DNA of 7,280 nucleotides from Tannerellaceae bacterium (GTDB taxonomy: Bacteria; Bacteroidota; Bacteroidia; Bacteroidales; Tannerellaceae), in the NCBI GenBank assembly GCA_031267775.1, contig JAIRYL010000008.1, positions 1 to 7,280 on the forward strand. Reading direction: 5' to 3'. The notes beneath the pieces were generated by a model, which did no database searches, had not been told where the DNA came from, and saw only the letters and a list, made by a program, of their open reading frames with translations. Shown piece after piece: positions 1 through 7,258 of the stretch. The first letter of the stretch is position 1. Every line of letters begins with the position of its first letter. Position numbers and translations under genes: made by a program.

Positions 1-21
1 CAACAAAGCGAATACCTGCAT
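1..21 (-). CDS. Possible start of a downstream gene, truncated by window edge
   Basis: After the macroglobulin stop there are only 48 bases, with no terminator hairpin. An ATG at 21-19, preceded by GGAAGGGATTGA, opens a frame reading MQVFALL to the edge. A TTG in another frame, in GGGATTGAATGCAGG, is a rival start. In many bacteria macroglobulin genes sit next to pbpC (penicillin-binding protein 1C), so such a gene could follow, but seven codons do not show it. Confidence 0.18.
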
Positions 22-48
22 TCAATCCCTTCCGTCCGGCATGAATAA

Positions 49-3000
49 TTAATCGCTAATCAGTAATGTATGTCCTTCTGTATGAGACATAAATTCAGGC
101 GCGTACTGGCATTGTACGGTTGCGATACCTCCGCCGTATGTACCTGTACGAGAAACAATCGCCGAATATTCCATGATATATGTGCCTTTGGGAAACCTGT
201 CGAAATAGAAATGCTCCGACGCATCTTTAGGCGCGTGATAATACATTAGTCCATCCTTGAACAGGTAACCGGAAATTTGTGAAGCCGGTTCAAAGCATCC
301 AGGCCTGATATCTTTCAGGCTTACATATTCCATTTCGCGGTCTGCGCGAAGGGTTAACCTTACCACTACCTTATCGCCTGTGTGAAGCAGGCGGTCTGGG
401 GTAAGCGGCATAATCTGTCGCTGTGCGCCGCTATTTGTTTCAATGAACAGTTTCTTTTCTACATGCAGAGACCCGGTTTGTTTTTCTATCTTATCGATAG
501 ATTCAACGTACTGGTTGTAAACGGCGCCCCATGCCGGAGCATTGCCTTTTTTCCGGATGACAAGGGTATTCATGGCCGTTGTTATGTCATTTCCTCTGAC
601 TGCTTCTTTCATATATCCTGTAGCCATTTCGCCTGAAGATGCGTCGAATGTCTTATCGCCCCACTTAACGACGGATTTATTTCCTTCTGTCAACCAGTCG
701 GTTCCGGTAGAGAGGATACTATAAATGCCGTTTACGGTAGAAGGTACGGTTTCCCACATTTGCGTTCGTTTTTGGTTGAGCAGCCATTGCTTCATACGGT
801 CTGTTTCTTCTGTATCCGTCCCTGTTTCTTCAAATGCCGTCATTATTAAAGAATGTACGTCAACAGGAGAGTAGAAGTTATTTTCCCGTTTATTGTTAGC
901 CCAATACATACCCTGTTCATTAGACGTTGTCGCCGTTTTGCGTAACCAGGCAAGAATCTTTTCGGCGCCGTCCTTTTTCCCGTTACGATGCATTAACAAG
1001 GCTGTCTGGGCTTTTTCGTATAAAGATACTTTCTGCCACTGTTTTTCTGCCTGGCTGGTAAAGAAACGGATCGCTTCGCGCGCGTCGCCCCGTTCGGGAA
1101 TATCGCGGTAGCCGCTTCTTACATACAGAAAGTTTATTTGTTCGGCAGTGGGAGTATAGCTGTCGGAAACGTTTTTTGCTTTCGTTAGCGCTTCATAATC
1201 CTGTTGAATCGATTTGTCCAGATAGTCGAGCGCTTTCAGCAGCATTTCCTTTTCCCGGCGGCCATATTGAACGGCGCTTAAACGAACTAATTGCGACATG
1301 CCGTTCAGTATAACGAGCGTAATGCTGCGGTTTGGATAGAATCCGCCGAACCATCCCCATCCGCCGGATTCGTGTTGTTGCTCAAGTAATACGTTGAGCG
1401 CCGCATCCTGTAATTGCCTGGCTCTGTTAACGTCGAATAATAAAGAGAGGCGTTGTTTTTGTTCCATTTCCGATTGAGCGTCCAGTACCCAGGGGGTTTC
1501 CTGCAATAAGACGTTCTTTAGTTCTTCGTTTTTCTCCAGACTGGATAAAAGCGTAGACGTTGTTCCGCTTTGTACGGCCCACTGTTCAATCATTTTTTTG
1601 ACGCGTGGATTTGATTGTGCAATCGAGGCGGCTACCGCGTTACTGTAATAGGCTGCAAACCACGAAATTACATTGTCGTTATCCGGTTGGCTGATAGCAG
1701 GCAGCGCCTGTACGGCCTGCCAGACAGGATTGTCGCTATATTCAAGCGTCATGGCATACGGACGGCGGGCGGCAGACGGTTGACTGTTTGATACCTTAAT
1801 CTGGCTTTCTCCTTCTTTTAAAAGATAGAATGGGGCGCTTTCCGTTACTAAAATCTCATTTGACAAGACAGGTAACAGGCGCTGTTCGCCGTCGCCGCCG
1901 GTTTCGGAATCGGCTGTGATGCGTATGCCAAGCAACGCCTGTCCGGAGGGAACGGTAATAGTCCACGAAACCGTTTCCATGCCGTTCGCCTGTAAGGAAA
2001 ATGGTTTTTGCGCCTTTGTAAAACATGCGACCGGTTCATCGTTTGCAGGGTTAAATAATTCTAAACGAGCCAGTCCTTCCGTTACTTTATCAGACGCATT
2101 CATAATTTGGGCGGATAAGCTAATCTCGTCGCCGTTCCGCACAAAACGAGGCAGGTTAAGAAGTACCATCAACGGCTTCCGGGCGATTACTTCATGCGTC
2201 GACAATCCGAACTTTACATCTTTTGTATGCGCCAACGTCTGTAACTTCCATGTCGTAAAGCTTTCGGGAATCGTGAAGCTGACAGTCACGTTTCCTTCTT
2301 TATCTGTTGTAAGCATAGGGAAGAAAAAGGCCGTTTCATGGAAGTTTGTACGGAGAGAAGGAACGTTTGTCGTTTCTTGCGTTGCAGGAGGAAGCGTCTT
2401 TTCTTCTTCGGCAAAGGCGTCTTGTGAAACGGCTGCAGTTGCGGCCGATCTCATTTTCGGGAGCGCGTTGGCAATTGCAAAGTCCAACAGACCCTGCCAG
2501 TCGAGAGAGGCGTAAACAGGCAAAGGCATTTTATCTGTTTTCGCAGGTTGCGAGGCGTACCCTCCACGCGTGCCGAATCCTTCTCCTTCCGAGAAATGCC
2601 CGTAATAAAGCGAACGGTAAGCGACAGGAGAGAAGTACCAGGCAAACGGCGCTATTTTATCCAGCGAAGCATCATACATGCTTGCTAAAACTTCTGCCTG
2701 AGCAGCAGTTGAATCGGCGTCTTGTATTCGGAATGTCCAGCTTTCCATGCTTCCCGGTATCAAATAATTGCGAAACGTTTCCGGCTTAATGGTAAGGTTC
2801 TTGTCGGGAAACTGCTTTTGCACAGTCGTTTGTTGCGTATACAACCTGCCTTCTTTTACGAACGTGAACGAAACCGTTACGCCGTCGGCATAGCTTTCGA
2901 GAAATGGAATCCGGAACGTCCGATTTTCATTACTGAGTTTGATCTGTTCGCGTACAACATGTTGATCGTTGGCGAATAATTCATATAAGATATAAGCGTC

Positions 3001-5613
3001 TTTATCAGACGTACCGAATACCACCGTCGCTTCCTCTCCCGGCAAACAATGGGTCTTTTCGGACAATATCCAGGTATGCGTAAAGATTGGCGGACGTTTA
3101 TCTTGTTTGCCGTACAAGATAAAGTCTTCGGATTGTTCCACCGTACGTCCTTTGCTATCTTTGGCCGCCAGGTGCAGGCGAAAACGTCCCGAAGGTAGTT
3201 TGTCAAACGTTTCTTTTCTTAATTCCGTATCGGTAGAGAATATACCTTGAGCCACCTCTTGTCCTTCATTGTATCGATTTACCTCTTGGGCGTCTTCAAG
3301 GGTTACTATTTTATAAGTTCCTTTCGTAAGCGTTTCTTCTCCGTTGAGGGTTATAGCCTTGATTTTTACGGTAGCCGACTCTTTTTCCAGTTTCGTTTGT
3401 ATGTCGGTAGAAAGAATGAGGCTTCTGTCGCCGACAGAGAAGGTGGAAAGCGCTTCTTGCGTTTCGTTTTTACTGTCGGTTACAGATACGTTTACGTCGT
3501 AACTTTGAAACGAGGGGGCGAAACTGTTGTAGCTTTTTTCGGGCTGAAACGTAAACGAGAACGTTCCGTCGGCATTACTTGTTGCCTTTCCCTGAGCTAC
3601 CTGCTCTTCTGTCCTGTCGCCATAATAGATGCGGAACCAGAACGGTTTCTTTATAATACGGTAGGTGATAGCCGCGTTTTGGAGCGCCACTCCAGAAAAG
3701 GTTTGCGCCTTGCCTGTTATGGTTACTTCGTCGCCAAAGGCTACGTCGTTTTTTATCTTATCCATATCTATCTTGAAAGTCGGGCGTTTGTATTCTTCAA
3801 CCTGTATGGAAACGGAGCCGTTTTGAGAAACGAGCGAAAACTGTCCGGTAAGCGTCCGGCCTGGTAAAGTAAACGATCCGGTAAAGGAACCATATTCGTT
3901 CGTAACAAACGATTTAGTAGCAACCTCCTGGTAATTGGCGTCGCGAAGCGTTACTTCAAAACGTTTGCCTGATACGACTTGCGGATTGTCTTTATCATTA
4001 GTGTATGCAATGCCTTTGAAGAATACGGTTTGTCCCGGACGGTAAATACCTCTGTCTGTTAACAAGCGTACGTCCGGATTCGCCGGATTGCTGTCATAGC
4101 TGCGACTGCCGGGATAAACGCTTGTTACAAAAGCGGACATATCGCCGGCAATACTGGCTTGACAGGCTCTTATATCATCTCTTTTGGGTAAGACGGCCAA
4201 ACCGTTTTTGTCGGTTTTAACTGCGCCTGACTTGGTAAGCCCGCTGCGGTCGTTTTTGTAATACTTCACGGTTGCATCGCTAACCGGTTTACCTGTTTGA
4301 TAATCGGTTACCAACAGTTCCGTTATTCCCAAAGGAGCGTTCCTTGACGCGGTAGCTAAACGTGTAACGCTAAACAGATTGCTTACTTTCATATCGTTGC
4401 CCGGAGCGCTGATTACATATTCATACAGTCCGGGTTCGTCCATTTGGATATATATACTTGAATCTGCGTTTGTATATGAATTTTTTAATTCGAGCGCGAA
4501 AGAAATTTCCTTCACTAATTCGCCCAATATATTGTTCTTTTCACCCGGATTGTTGTAGGTATAAGGCCATGTATCTTCGATTGTTTTCTTACTGCGATAG
4601 ATTTTTACGGTTATATCGGATATATTAACGTAATTAACGGTTAGCTTCAGGTTCTTTCCGGGATATACGGCGTTGTTGCTTTGTATTTGCAAAACGGGTT
4701 CTTCCATTGTGGCCAGCCAGTTTGTAAGAAGTCCAATCCGTTCGTAATCGGGATAACGGTTTATGGCGTCTTTACACAAACGGTATTGAAGCGTACGGAT
4801 AGAATCGGTCGTTTCCGGTTTATGCAATTTGTTTTGCAATAGTTCCAGTTTGGCCTGTACCACTTCCACTACGCAGGGTTTATCGCTGTATGCAGATAGA
4901 AGGCTATCGACAAGAGCCTCGTAATTCGCCTCGTTTTCAGGCGAGTAGGTACGACGGTATTTGTATTGTCCGTAAGCCAAAAGGACGGGCGTGAGCGATT
5001 TTGTATCGTTTGTTTGCTCATAATAAGCAATCAGGTCTTGGTAGATTTTATCGGAAGGCCGGATATCGACGGCACGAAAAGCAAGAAATTCATACAACGC
5101 AGGACGCAGGGGGCTTGAATCATTTTCGGCAGACATAATATCGTTGAACACAGACGTTTTTGTTTGAAGCAGCAGTTGTTTGGGTTCTAAAGAAGCATTC
5201 AGTTCATCTTCTATCCTGGCGGTAAAGAGATTGGCCGTCCATTCCCTGATATCATCGGGTACAAATCCCGCAATCGGCGTACGTCGGGCTATTTTCCATT
5301 TATTTATCTGATAATAATGGTTGTACATTTCGGCAATCATGGAATGTAAGAGGGCTACTGTCGCCTTGTCTGTCTGTTTGTCCAGACAGGTTTCCACTTC
5401 TTTTATGAGATGGGGAAAAAAGTCTTCATCTACTTCGCGTTTCTCTTTCATCTCGCCGATAAGCGACTTTATCAGTCGAGACGTATTATTATTGTCGCTG
5501 ATTATTTGACGGGCGTCCATCCTGTTATCGTTTAAAGTTTGCGTTGCTCTTAAAAAGGTTGTAAAAAGACCTCCTGCAATGAGGATAGAAAAAATAATTG
5601 TTTTAATCTTCAT
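49..5613 (-). CDS. Large exported alpha-2-macroglobulin family protein, thioester-less
   Basis: The 1854-residue product resembles bacterial alpha-2-macroglobulins, envelope proteins thought to trap proteases. Residues 1-23 form a basic start plus hydrophobic stretch typical of a signal peptide or N-terminal anchor; no cysteine occurs before residue 76, so it is not a lipoprotein. Residues about 30-300 look helical. A chain of beta-rich macroglobulin-like domains follows, including the MG2 signature TDRGIYRPGQTVFFKG (519-534) and the EEYKRPTF motif (606-613). Residues about 985-1090 form a low-complexity, bait-like stretch. The central A2M signature lies at 1092-1136 (HETAFFFP, then IPESFTTWKLQ). 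A helical thioester-domain-like region spans about 1295-1640, with GGWGWFGG at 1417-1424. The expected GCxEQ thioester is absent: the equivalent place reads ALPAISQPDNDN (1303-1314), and none of the protein's 8 cysteines is near. The C-terminal part is beta-rich. The ATG at 5613 is chosen because it directly precedes the signal sequence; no Shine-Dalgarno is seen. Family assignment is firm; the target and role are inferred. Confidence 0.93.
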   Translation of the reverse strand: MKIKTIIFSILIAGGLFTTFLRATQTLNDNRMDARQIISDNNNTSRLIKSLIGEMKEKREVDEDFFPHLIKEVETCLDKQTDKATVALLHSMIAEMYNHYYQINKWKIARRTPIAGFVPDDIREWTANLFTARIEDELNASLEPKQLLLQTKTSVFNDIMSAENDSSPLRPALYEFLAFRAVDIRPSDKIYQDLIAYYEQTNDTKSLTPVLLAYGQYKYRRTYSPENEANYEALVDSLLSAYSDKPCVVEVVQAKLELLQNKLHKPETTDSIRTLQYRLCKDAINRYPDYERIGLLTNWLATMEEPVLQIQSNNAVYPGKNLKLTVNYVNISDITVKIYRSKKTIEDTWPYTYNNPGEKNNILGELVKEISFALELKNSYTNADSSIYIQMDEPGLYEYVISAPGNDMKVSNLFSVTRLATASRNAPLGITELLVTDYQTGKPVSDATVKYYKNDRSGLTKSGAVKTDKNGLAVLPKRDDIRACQASIAGDMSAFVTSVYPGSRSYDSNPANPDVRLLTDRGIYRPGQTVFFKGIAYTNDKDNPQVVSGKRFEVTLRDANYQEVATKSFVTNEYGSFTGSFTLPGRTLTGQFSLVSQNGSVSIQVEEYKRPTFKIDMDKIKNDVAFGDEVTITGKAQTFSGVALQNAAITYRIIKKPFWFRIYYGDRTEEQVAQGKATSNADGTFSFTFQPEKSYNSFAPSFQSYDVNVSVTDSKNETQEALSTFSVGDRSLILSTDIQTKLEKESATVKIKAITLNGEETLTKGTYKIVTLEDAQEVNRYNEGQEVAQGIFSTDTELRKETFDKLPSGRFRLHLAAKDSKGRTVEQSEDFILYGKQDKRPPIFTHTWILSEKTHCLPGEEATVVFGTSDKDAYILYELFANDQHVVREQIKLSNENRTFRIPFLESYADGVTVSFTFVKEGRLYTQQTTVQKQFPDKNLTIKPETFRNYLIPGSMESWTFRIQDADSTAAQAEVLASMYDASLDKIAPFAWYFSPVAYRSLYYGHFSEGEGFGTRGGYASQPAKTDKMPLPVYASLDWQGLLDFAIANALPKMRSAATAAVSQDAFAEEEKTLPPATQETTNVPSLRTNFHETAFFFPMLTTDKEGNVTVSFTIPESFTTWKLQTLAHTKDVKFGLSTHEVIARKPLMVLLNLPRFVRNGDEISLSAQIMNASDKVTEGLARLELFNPANDEPVACFTKAQKPFSLQANGMETVSWTITVPSGQALLGIRITADSETGGDGEQRLLPVLSNEILVTESAPFYLLKEGESQIKVSNSQPSAARRPYAMTLEYSDNPVWQAVQALPAISQPDNDNVISWFAAYYSNAVAASIAQSNPRVKKMIEQWAVQSGTTSTLLSSLEKNEELKNVLLQETPWVLDAQSEMEQKQRLSLLFDVNRARQLQDAALNVLLEQQHESGGWGWFGGFYPNRSITLVILNGMSQLVRLSAVQYGRREKEMLLKALDYLDKSIQQDYEALTKAKNVSDSYTPTAEQINFLYVRSGYRDIPERGDAREAIRFFTSQAEKQWQKVSLYEKAQTALLMHRNGKKDGAEKILAWLRKTATTSNEQGMYWANNKRENNFYSPVDVHSLIMTAFEETGTDTEETDRMKQWLLNQKRTQMWETVPSTVNGIYSILSTGTDWLTEGNKSVVKWGDKTFDASSGEMATGYMKEAVRGNDITTAMNTLVIRKKGNAPAWGAVYNQYVESIDKIEKQTGSLHVEKKLFIETNSGAQRQIMPLTPDRLLHTGDKVVVRLTLRADREMEYVSLKDIRPGCFEPASQISGYLFKDGLMYYHAPKDASEHFYFDRFPKGTYIMEYSAIVSRTGTYGGGIATVQCQYAPEFMSHTEGHTLLISD

Positions 5614-5745
5614 TTCTACGTAAGTTTATATTATACAAAACAAAACGCTTTTCTATATAGATACAATCCGCGAGTAAAAAAGAGTGAATGGGGCGTTAAT
5701 AAAATCAAAGAGGGAGAAATAAAGAAAAGGGTAGAAAAAGAAGCG
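5614..5745. other. AT-rich leader region of the macroglobulin gene
   Basis: These 132 bases lie between the compound inverted repeat and the start codon of the macroglobulin-like gene. They contain a purine-rich tract (about 5709-5745), then AT-rich sequence up to the ATG. I looked on the minus strand for TAnnTTTG with a TTG about 20 bases upstream and found no good match, and no Shine-Dalgarno precedes the ATG. Whether the gene has its own promoter here or is read through from folA cannot be decided by eye. Confidence 0.4.
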
Positions 5746-5751
5746 GAGGCG

Positions 5752-5785
5752 CTAAGAACAAGAAGCTGTTTTTTCTTGTTCTTAG
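5752..5785. repeat. Hairpin 1: perfect 13-bp stem, 8-base loop
   Basis: CTAAGAACAAGAA (5752-5764) is the exact reverse complement of TTCTTGTTCTTAG (5773-5785), leaving the loop GCTGTTTT. In the folA transcript (minus strand) this is the distal hairpin. It is followed by CGCCTCCGCTTCTTTTTCT rather than an immediate U run, so it is only a weak candidate for an intrinsic terminator. Confidence 0.85.
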
Positions 5786-5832
5786 GAGGCGTCTGGAAAT
5801 AAATTTGGATGATTTATTTCCAGACTGCCTCC
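5785..5832. repeat. Hairpin 2: 14-bp stem extended past one bulged base
   Basis: GTCTGGAAATAAAT (5791-5804) pairs perfectly with ATTTATTTCCAGAC (5812-5825) around the 7-base loop TTGGATG. After a single unpaired T at 5826 the stem continues with GGAGGC (5785-5790 side) against GCCTCC (5827-5832). This is the folA-proximal hairpin in the minus-strand transcript and is abutted directly by hairpin 1. Confidence 0.85.
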
Positions 5833-5856
5833 TTAGCGCCTCTCTCTCTTTCTTTC

Positions 5857-6360
5857 TTATTTCTTCCGAAGATACGTATGGAATGTGTATGCGTGCGCAT
5901 GTCTTTCGTCGGCAGGATGATAGTCGCGTTCTTCCACTATTTCTTCCCATTCGTCAAAATTAATGGGGGGGAAAAAGATATCTGCGTCTTCAAATACGTG
6001 GTGCACGCGCGTCAGGTATAATTTGTCGGCCAGCAGGATCGATTCCTTATAGATCATAGCGCCGCCAATCATGAAGATTTCTTCTTCTTTTTCACATAGT
6101 TCGAAGGCGTCTTGCATGGAGTTACAAACAAATATGTCGATAAAACTTTCCGGCGGCATGGTAGTGAGCACAATATTCTTCCGGTTGGGCAGCGCGCCTT
6201 TGGGAAGAGATTCGAAGGTACGCCGTCCCATTACGACGGCATGGCCTGTGGTTGCGCCTTTGAAACGCTGCATGTCGAAGGGCAGATTCCAGAGTAACTT
6301 GTTTTTTCCGCCAATAGCATTCTTTTCGTCAACGGCTGTAATAATTGAAATAATACTCAT
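5857..6360 (-). CDS. folA: Dihydrofolate reductase
   Basis: This 167-residue cytoplasmic enzyme reduces 7,8-dihydrofolate to tetrahydrofolate with NADPH, which is needed to regenerate the cofactor consumed by thymidylate synthase. The full DHFR fold signature is visible. The N-terminal strand is SIISIITAV, followed by the Met20-loop region with IGGKNKLLWNLP (residues 16-27). Asp29 is the likely catalytic acid, equivalent to Asp27 of E. coli. The NADPH-binding VVMGRRTFESLP lies at 42-53, and Arg60 in NRKNIVLT is the expected folate-glutamate contact. The Gly-Gly pair in FMIGGAMIY is at 99-100, Thr117 is in LYLTRV, and ADIFFP at 126-131 is the usual C-terminal motif. Length is normal for a chromosomal enzyme. 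The ATG lies 42 bases after the thyA stop with no rival start nearby, so the two genes are probably co-transcribed. The leader is AT-rich without a Shine-Dalgarno. The stop codon sits beside a pyrimidine-rich tract leading into an inverted repeat. Key residues are intact, so I expect an active enzyme. Confidence 0.97.
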   Translation of the reverse strand: MSIISIITAVDEKNAIGGKNKLLWNLPFDMQRFKGATTGHAVVMGRRTFESLPKGALPNRKNIVLTTMPPESFIDIFVCNSMQDAFELCEKEEEIFMIGGAMIYKESILLADKLYLTRVHHVFEDADIFFPPINFDEWEEIVEERDYHPADERHAHAYTFHTYLRKK

Positions 6361-6402
6361 AAGCTTGCAATTTAGAGATAATTTGTAGTTTTCATAAAAT
6401 AA

Positions 6403-7197
6403 TCAAACGGCCACCACCCCCTTTATGTGCGGATGAGGGTCGTAGCCAGTCAGGTTGAAATCTTCGTATGCGAAACGAAAGATATCTGTTACATGAGGGT
6501 TGATTTCCATCGTGGGAAGCGCTTTAGGCGCTCTGCTTAGCTGGAGTTTTGCCTGTTCGAGGTGATTAACGTATATATGCGCGTCGCCCAACGTATGGAT
6601 AAAATCTCCGGCTTTCAGTTTGGTAACCTGCGCCATCATTTGCAGCAGCAAAGCATACGAGGCTATGTTAAATGGTACGCCCAGAAATACATCGGCGCTG
6701 CGCTGGTACATTTGCAGGCTCAATCGCCCGCCGGCTACGTAGAACTGGAAAAGAACATGGCAGGGGGGCAGGTTCATATTCTCCAAATCGCCCACATTCC
6801 ATGAACTGACAATAATCCGGCGCGAGTCCGGCGCTTCTTTGATCATCCGTACAGCCTCTGAAATCTGGTCGATAGAGCCGCCATTATAATCCGGCCACGA
6901 ACGCCACTGGTATCCGTATATATGCCCCAGGTTGCCATCGGCGTCGGCCCATTCGTTCCAGATACGTACATTGTTATCCTGAAGATATTTTATATTGACG
7001 TCTCCGTTTAAAAACCAGAGGAGTTCGTGTATGATAGACTTCAGGTGCAGCTTTTTGGTAGTCAGCAGAGGGAAACCGTCTTCCAAACGGAATCGCATCT
7101 GATGTCCAAAGATACTCAGCGTTCCTGTACCCGTCCGGTCTTCTTTCTTTACGCCTTCCTTCAATATCCGGCCAAGCAACTCTACATATTGTTTCAT
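6403..7197 (-). CDS. thyA: Thymidylate synthase (ThyA type)
   Basis: The 264-residue enzyme methylates dUMP to dTMP using 5,10-methylenetetrahydrofolate and releases dihydrofolate. The length equals that of E. coli ThyA, and the residues align without gaps as far as I can judge by eye. Visible key residues are Arg21 in DRTGTGT, Glu58 in HELLWFL, Trp80 and Trp83, Tyr94, Arg126-Arg127 in DSRRIIV, nucleophile Cys146 in PPCHVLFQFYV, Arg166 in YQRSADVFLG, Asp169, Asn177 in PFNIASYALL, and His207 and Tyr209 in DAHIYVNH. The C-terminus ends in VVAV, close to the usual PVAI. I chose the ATG at 7197 rather than an in-frame TTG at 7221. The ATG begins MKQYVELL, the family's normal start, and is preceded by the purine-rich AAAAAAGGAAGG. 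The TTG lies inside the promoter -7 box and would add eight unconserved residues. It heads a likely thyA-folA operon. Confidence 0.98.
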   Translation of the reverse strand: MKQYVELLGRILKEGVKKEDRTGTGTLSIFGHQMRFRLEDGFPLLTTKKLHLKSIIHELLWFLNGDVNIKYLQDNNVRIWNEWADADGNLGHIYGYQWRSWPDYNGGSIDQISEAVRMIKEAPDSRRIIVSSWNVGDLENMNLPPCHVLFQFYVAGGRLSLQMYQRSADVFLGVPFNIASYALLLQMMAQVTKLKAGDFIHTLGDAHIYVNHLEQAKLQLSRAPKALPTMEINPHVTDIFRFAYEDFNLTGYDPHPHIKGVVAV

Positions 7198-7209
7198 CCT
7201 TCCTTTTTT
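7198..7209 (-). promoter_or_regulatory. Purine-rich ribosome-binding region of thyA
   Basis: The twelve bases directly before the thyA ATG read AAAAAAGGAAGG on the minus strand. The GGAAGG part resembles a Shine-Dalgarno but abuts the start codon more closely than usual. A-rich leaders of this kind are common in Bacteroidota, where Shine-Dalgarno pairing matters less. Its position supports the ATG at 7197 over the upstream in-frame TTG. Confidence 0.45.
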
Positions 7210-7218
7210 GGTAGGATG

Positions 7219-7249
7219 CAAATGTACGAAAGTGATTTGTATAAACCAA
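7219..7249 (-). promoter_or_regulatory. Bacteroides-type promoter for thyA-folA
   Basis: On the minus strand a TTG (7249-7247) is followed by exactly 20 bases and then TACATTTG (7226-7219), a full match to the Bacteroides -7 consensus TAnnTTTG with the expected spacing to the -33 TTG. Transcription would start a few bases downstream, near 7216-7211, giving a leader of roughly 15-20 bases that contains the AAAAAAGGAAGG tract before the thyA ATG. The match is seen directly; promoter activity and the start point are inferred from the known consensus. Confidence 0.7.
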
Positions 7250-7258
7250 GAAAAACCT

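Larger units (their letters stand above)
5746..5842. repeat. Compound inverted repeat, possible three-way junction
   Basis: This 97-base block between folA and the macroglobulin gene is bounded by perfect 11-base inverted ends: GAGGCGCTAAG (5746-5756) and CTTAGCGCCTC (5832-5842). Inside it are two adjacent hairpins (5752-5785 and about 5785-5832). GAGGCG/CGCCTC can close both into a three-stem junction. The CTTAG/CTAAG blocks occur in copies that could pair in more than one way. A purine-rich tract to the left (about 5709-5745) and a pyrimidine-rich tract to the right (5841-5863) are partly complementary and could extend the outer stem imperfectly. No open reading frame of interest lies within. 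It may be a folA 3' transcript structure acting as terminator or stabiliser, or a copy of a small dispersed repeat. I see no target-site duplication, and only one copy is present in this window. Confidence 0.8.

Noticed and set aside
1916..2515. A 199-codon plus-strand open frame antisense to the macroglobulin gene
   Set aside because: It is fully opposite conserved A2M coding sequence, including the central A2M signature region. Its composition is what the complement of coding DNA would give, and no family is recognised.
3247..3867. A 206-codon plus-strand open frame antisense to the macroglobulin gene
   Set aside because: It lies wholly within a well-supported gene on the other strand. The translation is an odd mix rich in F, Y and R with no recognisable domain, and no promoter or partner is visible. 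It is a shadow frame.
5752..5785. Classical rho-independent terminator for folA
   Set aside because: The stem is good, but it is AT-rich and followed by CGCCTCCGC before a short T-rich stretch rather than an immediate U run. I list it as a hairpin with a possible, unproven terminator role.
5746..5842. CRISPR array or insertion-sequence ends
   Set aside because: There are no regularly spaced direct repeats, no transposase gene and no evident target-site duplication, only inverted arms.
5705..5950. A minus-strand 81-codon frame covering the folA end and the inverted repeat
   Set aside because: It starts inside folA in another frame and ends in low-complexity residues translated from the pyrimidine-rich and repeat DNA. 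There is no sign of real coding.
6974..7249. A 91-codon minus-strand frame overlapping the thyA start
   Set aside because: It overlaps thyA in a different frame. ThyA has full-length conservation and a clear start, and this frame would begin upstream of the predicted transcription start.
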